Shown: one piece after another, positions 61,843 to 64,000 of the stretch
How positions within the stretch are numbered: the stretch's first letter is position 1
Layout: every line of letters starts with the position of its first letter
The notes under the pieces: model-generated
Databases searched by the model: none
The model's input: the letters and a program-made list of their open reading frames with translations, nothing else
What the model was told of the DNA's origin: nothing
DNA from: Planctomycetota bacterium
GTDB lineage: Bacteria > Planctomycetota > UBA1135 > UBA2386
Assembly: GCA_027621295.1 (NCBI GenBank)
Contig: JAQCBR010000001.1
Location: 1 to 64,000 of the forward strand
Direction of reading: 5' to 3'
DNA length: 64,000 nucleotides
Position numbers and translations under genes: made by a program

Positions 61843-62745
61843 GTGGCGAACGGGGATCACACCTGGGCGCATGCGCTTTCCGTCGACGTCGAGGACTACT
61901 TCCAGGTGCTCAACCTGGCGAAGCACGTCGATCGACGCGACTGGGACCGTCTGGAACTTCGCTGCGGCGAGAGCACGCGCCGCTTGCTGCGTCTCTTCGA
62001 GACCCGCGGCGCGCGGGCGACGTTCTTCTTCCTGGGATGGATCGCCGAGCGGCTCCCGGACCTCGTCCGTGAAGTCGCCGCGGCGGGCCACGAGATCGGC
62101 TCGCACGGCTACGACCACAAGGTGCTGTCGGCTCTGGGGGAGGATGGCTTCCGCGACGACCTCCAGCGCACGGCCTCGATCCTCGAGGACATCGTCGGGG
62201 TGCGGCCGACTTCCTTCCGTGCGTGCACGTGGTCGGTGCACGCCGGGACGATGTGGGCTCCTCGCATGCTGCGGGAGTTGGGCTACGACCTGGACAGCTC
62301 GATCCAGCCCGTGTCTCACCCCGACTACGGGGTTCCGGGTGCTCCGAAGGTGCCCTACCGGATCCACGTCCCCGGCGGGGACGCGCTCGCCGAGTTCCCG
62401 CCGCTGACGGTGCGCATTGCCGGTCGGACGATTCCGGTGGGCGGAGGTGGCTACCTGCGCCTGTTCCCGACCTGGATGTTCGCCCGCGGTCTCCGCCAGA
62501 TGGAGGCCCGCGGCTGGCCGGGTTGCATCTACCTCCATCCGTGGGAGGTCGATCCCGAACAGCCCCGGTACCCCGTCGGCGGGCTGAGGGGATTCCGCCA
62601 CTACGTGAACCTGCACCGGACCGAGGCGAAGCTGGATCGGTTGCTCCGGCAGTTCCGCTTCGTGGGGCTGACCGAGGCGCTGGCCCAGCCGGGTGTGCGG
62701 AGCCGCATCTCGGCGCAGGACCCGATCGACGTCGGCGCCGTCTGA
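61843..62745 (+). CDS. Polysaccharide deacetylase, exosortase-locus type
   Basis: A 300-residue NodB-type deacetylase of the DUF3473 subtype. The N-terminus has HALSVDVEDYFQVLN with the catalytic Asp pair, then the metal-binding GHEIGSHGYDH, the FRACTWSV strand and the C-terminal YLHPWEVDPEQPRYPVGGLRGFRHYVNLHRT, which is characteristic of exosortase A-linked deacetylases (TIGR03006, from memory). It removes acetyl groups from amino sugars of the polymer. No signal peptide is visible, so it may act in the cytoplasm or on lipid-linked intermediates. It starts at GTG, two bases after epsI. Confidence 0.85.
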   Translation: MANGDHTWAHALSVDVEDYFQVLNLAKHVDRRDWDRLELRCGESTRRLLRLFETRGARATFFFLGWIAERLPDLVREVAAAGHEIGSHGYDHKVLSALGEDGFRDDLQRTASILEDIVGVRPTSFRACTWSVHAGTMWAPRMLRELGYDLDSSIQPVSHPDYGVPGAPKVPYRIHVPGGDALAEFPPLTVRIAGRTIPVGGGGYLRLFPTWMFARGLRQMEARGWPGCIYLHPWEVDPEQPRYPVGGLRGFRHYVNLHRTEAKLDRLLRQFRFVGLTEALAQPGVRSRISAQDPIDVGAV

Positions 62746-62801
62746 GCCCGCGAGGACTCGATCCGCGGACGGTCCTGCGCGCGATGGTTTCGGCCGAGGC
62801 G

Positions 62802-64000
62802 TCAGCGCGACAGCTGGCGTGCGAAGTGCTCGGCCGAGACGGTCAGGGGGCTCTCGGGATATTGGGACGCGCAGGCTTCCATCAGCGCGCGCGCTTCTTC
62901 GTGACGCCCGAGCGGCATCAGCGCGAGTCCCCGGTAGTACAGGTGGGCTCCGTCCGGGCGGGTCGCGGCCTGTTCGAGCAGTTCGACGGCCTTCTCGTAG
63001 GCGGCCCGGCGGAGTGCGATCAGCCCGCGCGTCAGCAAGGCGTCCGGAGTCTCGAGCTGTGCTGGGTCGAGGATCTGGTCCTCGACGACCCTCAGGTCGT
63101 CCTCGTGGACGACGCCTTCCCGCGCGGAGAGCTCCACGCAGTCGAGGATGGAAGGGTGGGTGGGGACGTAGTGGTGAATCCACCGGAGGCCGTCGATGGC
63201 CTCGTCCGGCTCACCCTCCTGCGCGATCCAGCGTGCGCGCTGGATCCAGATGGCGATCAGGCTCGGGTCGACGCGGAGTCGCTCGGTCGCCAGGTCGATG
63301 GCGGCCCGGCGGCCCCGGAGTTCGGCGAACCGCTGGAGGGTCGCGAGCAGCATCGAGGTCTCGCCGGGGACGCCTTCGCGCACCGCGCGGAGATGGGTCT
63401 CGAGCAGACTCGCGAGGCTCCGGACGCGGTCGGGGTCGCGGCGATCACCGAGCGGACCGCGCGTCGCAAGGTCGCGGTCGAACAGGAAGTGGGCCGAAAC
63501 TCCGATCGAGCCGTCGAGCGCCATGAAGCGGCGTGCCCTGGACTCGGCGTCCCGCGCCACGGTCGTGGCTCCGGCGTCCGCGGCCGCGAGGCGAGCGTTC
63601 GCCATCGCGAACGCGAGGGTCGCGAACCGGCGCCGCTGGTCGGACGTCACGTGGGGTTCGACCGCGTCGCAGAGCTGGAGCGCGAGATCCGGGCGGCCAA
63701 CCGCGCCGAGGACGGCGATCTGGTCCAGGCTGGTCTCGCCGCCAGCGGGCGACGTGAGCCAGAGCGCGGCCAGTTCCTGCACCGAGCTCGACTCCTCACG
63801 GAGGCGGGCCACCAGCTGCGTCGCACGCTGGCGCGTCGCGTAGGCGACCATGCGAGGCGTCGCGAGTCCGGACTGGAGCAGCGCCGGTTGGGTCAGGCGG
63901 GCGACGACAGGCGAGTCGGCGTAGCGGAATCCCGTCGGCCCTTCGAGTGCGTCGAGCGCCTCCTCGTAGGCCGGGACGAGCAGCGGTTCGTCGGCGAGCA
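62802..64000 (-). CDS. TPR-repeat protein, N-terminus outside the window
   Basis: The frame runs on past position 64000 without a start, so at least 399 C-terminal residues are visible. They are Arg/Ala/Glu-rich helical repeats with TPR-like spacing (AYEKAVELLEQAATRPDGAHLYYRGLALMPLGRHEEARALMEA and earlier copies). The Met at 63851 is internal, since LADEPLLVPAYEEALDALEG and more is in frame before it. A periplasmic or lipoprotein TPR protein is often found beside exosortase loci. It converges on the deacetylase gene. Confidence 0.6.
   Translation of the reverse strand, partial: LADEPLLVPAYEEALDALEGPTGFRYADSPVVARLTQPALLQSGLATPRMVAYATRQRATQLVARLREESSSVQELAALWLTSPAGGETSLDQIAVLGAVGRPDLALQLCDAVEPHVTSDQRRRFATLAFAMANARLAAADAGATTVARDAESRARRFMALDGSIGVSAHFLFDRDLATRGPLGDRRDPDRVRSLASLLETHLRAVREGVPGETSMLLATLQRFAELRGRRAAIDLATERLRVDPSLIAIWIQRARWIAQEGEPDEAIDGLRWIHHYVPTHPSILDCVELSAREGVVHEDDLRVVEDQILDPAQLETPDALLTRGLIALRRAAYEKAVELLEQAATRPDGAHLYYRGLALMPLGRHEEARALMEACASQYPESPLTVSAEHFARQLSR

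Overview
The window is GC-rich, gene-dense bacterial chromosome from a diderm. lpxD (lipid A), type II secretion, rhomboid, TatA and a Wza/Wzz export locus all point to an outer membrane. A short conserved protein (38349-38792) that I recognise as the Minf_1886-type Planctomycetes/Verrucomicrobia family, an exosortase-type exopolysaccharide locus and the very GC-rich sequence fit a Planctomycetota-like organism. The phylum assignment is an inference. No rRNA, tRNA, insertion sequence, phage gene or CRISPR array was seen.

Layout. 1-6442: the 3' end of a large secreted metallopeptidase-like gene, a GT-C type membrane glycosyltransferase, then a minus-strand block with a threonine dehydratase, an SDR-type threonine dehydrogenase and a long dCTP deaminase. 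6640-15064 (plus strand): sucCD, tatA, a polyprenyl diphosphate synthase, a rhomboid protease, an unrecognised 710-residue exported protein and serS. 15107-23639 (minus strand): a compact type II secretion cluster read gspD-E-F-(306-bp gap)-G-H-I-J, without gspC, K, L or M. 23861-32136: an EIIA-type PTS protein, a membrane/spermidine-synthase-like protein, lpxD, a Sua5 / low-molecular-weight phosphatase fusion, and an NtrB/NtrC-like pair. 32129-41228: a TPR metallopeptidase, a DnaA-like ATPase, tmk, a DNA polymerase III delta'-like gene, the Minf_1886 protein and a C-terminal processing protease. 41443-44962: moaC, accB (with a histone-H1-like tail), accC and an AmaP/Asp23-like membrane protein.

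45088-62745 is one long plus-strand surface-polysaccharide region. An unknown exported protein is coupled to a UDP-glucuronate decarboxylase, followed by two more sugar-nucleotide epimerases and rmlA-rmlD-rmlB. Then come Wza-like and Wzz-like export proteins, an O-antigen-ligase-type protein, an asparagine-synthase-type amidotransferase, two GT4 glycosyltransferases, an exosortase with its Cys-Arg-His triad, an EpsI protein and a polysaccharide deacetylase. Together these would make activated sugars (UDP-xylose/glucuronate derivatives and dTDP-linked sugars), assemble and export a polysaccharide, and sort or anchor exported proteins onto it. No protein with an obvious exosortase sorting tail is in the window. 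The window ends inside a minus-strand TPR protein.

Translational coupling is pervasive: thirteen neighbouring gene pairs overlap by exactly four bases. Several genes have a -10-like hexamer only 7-10 bases before their start codon, suggesting leaderless transcripts. GC-rich hairpins without a U-tract lie at many gene ends.
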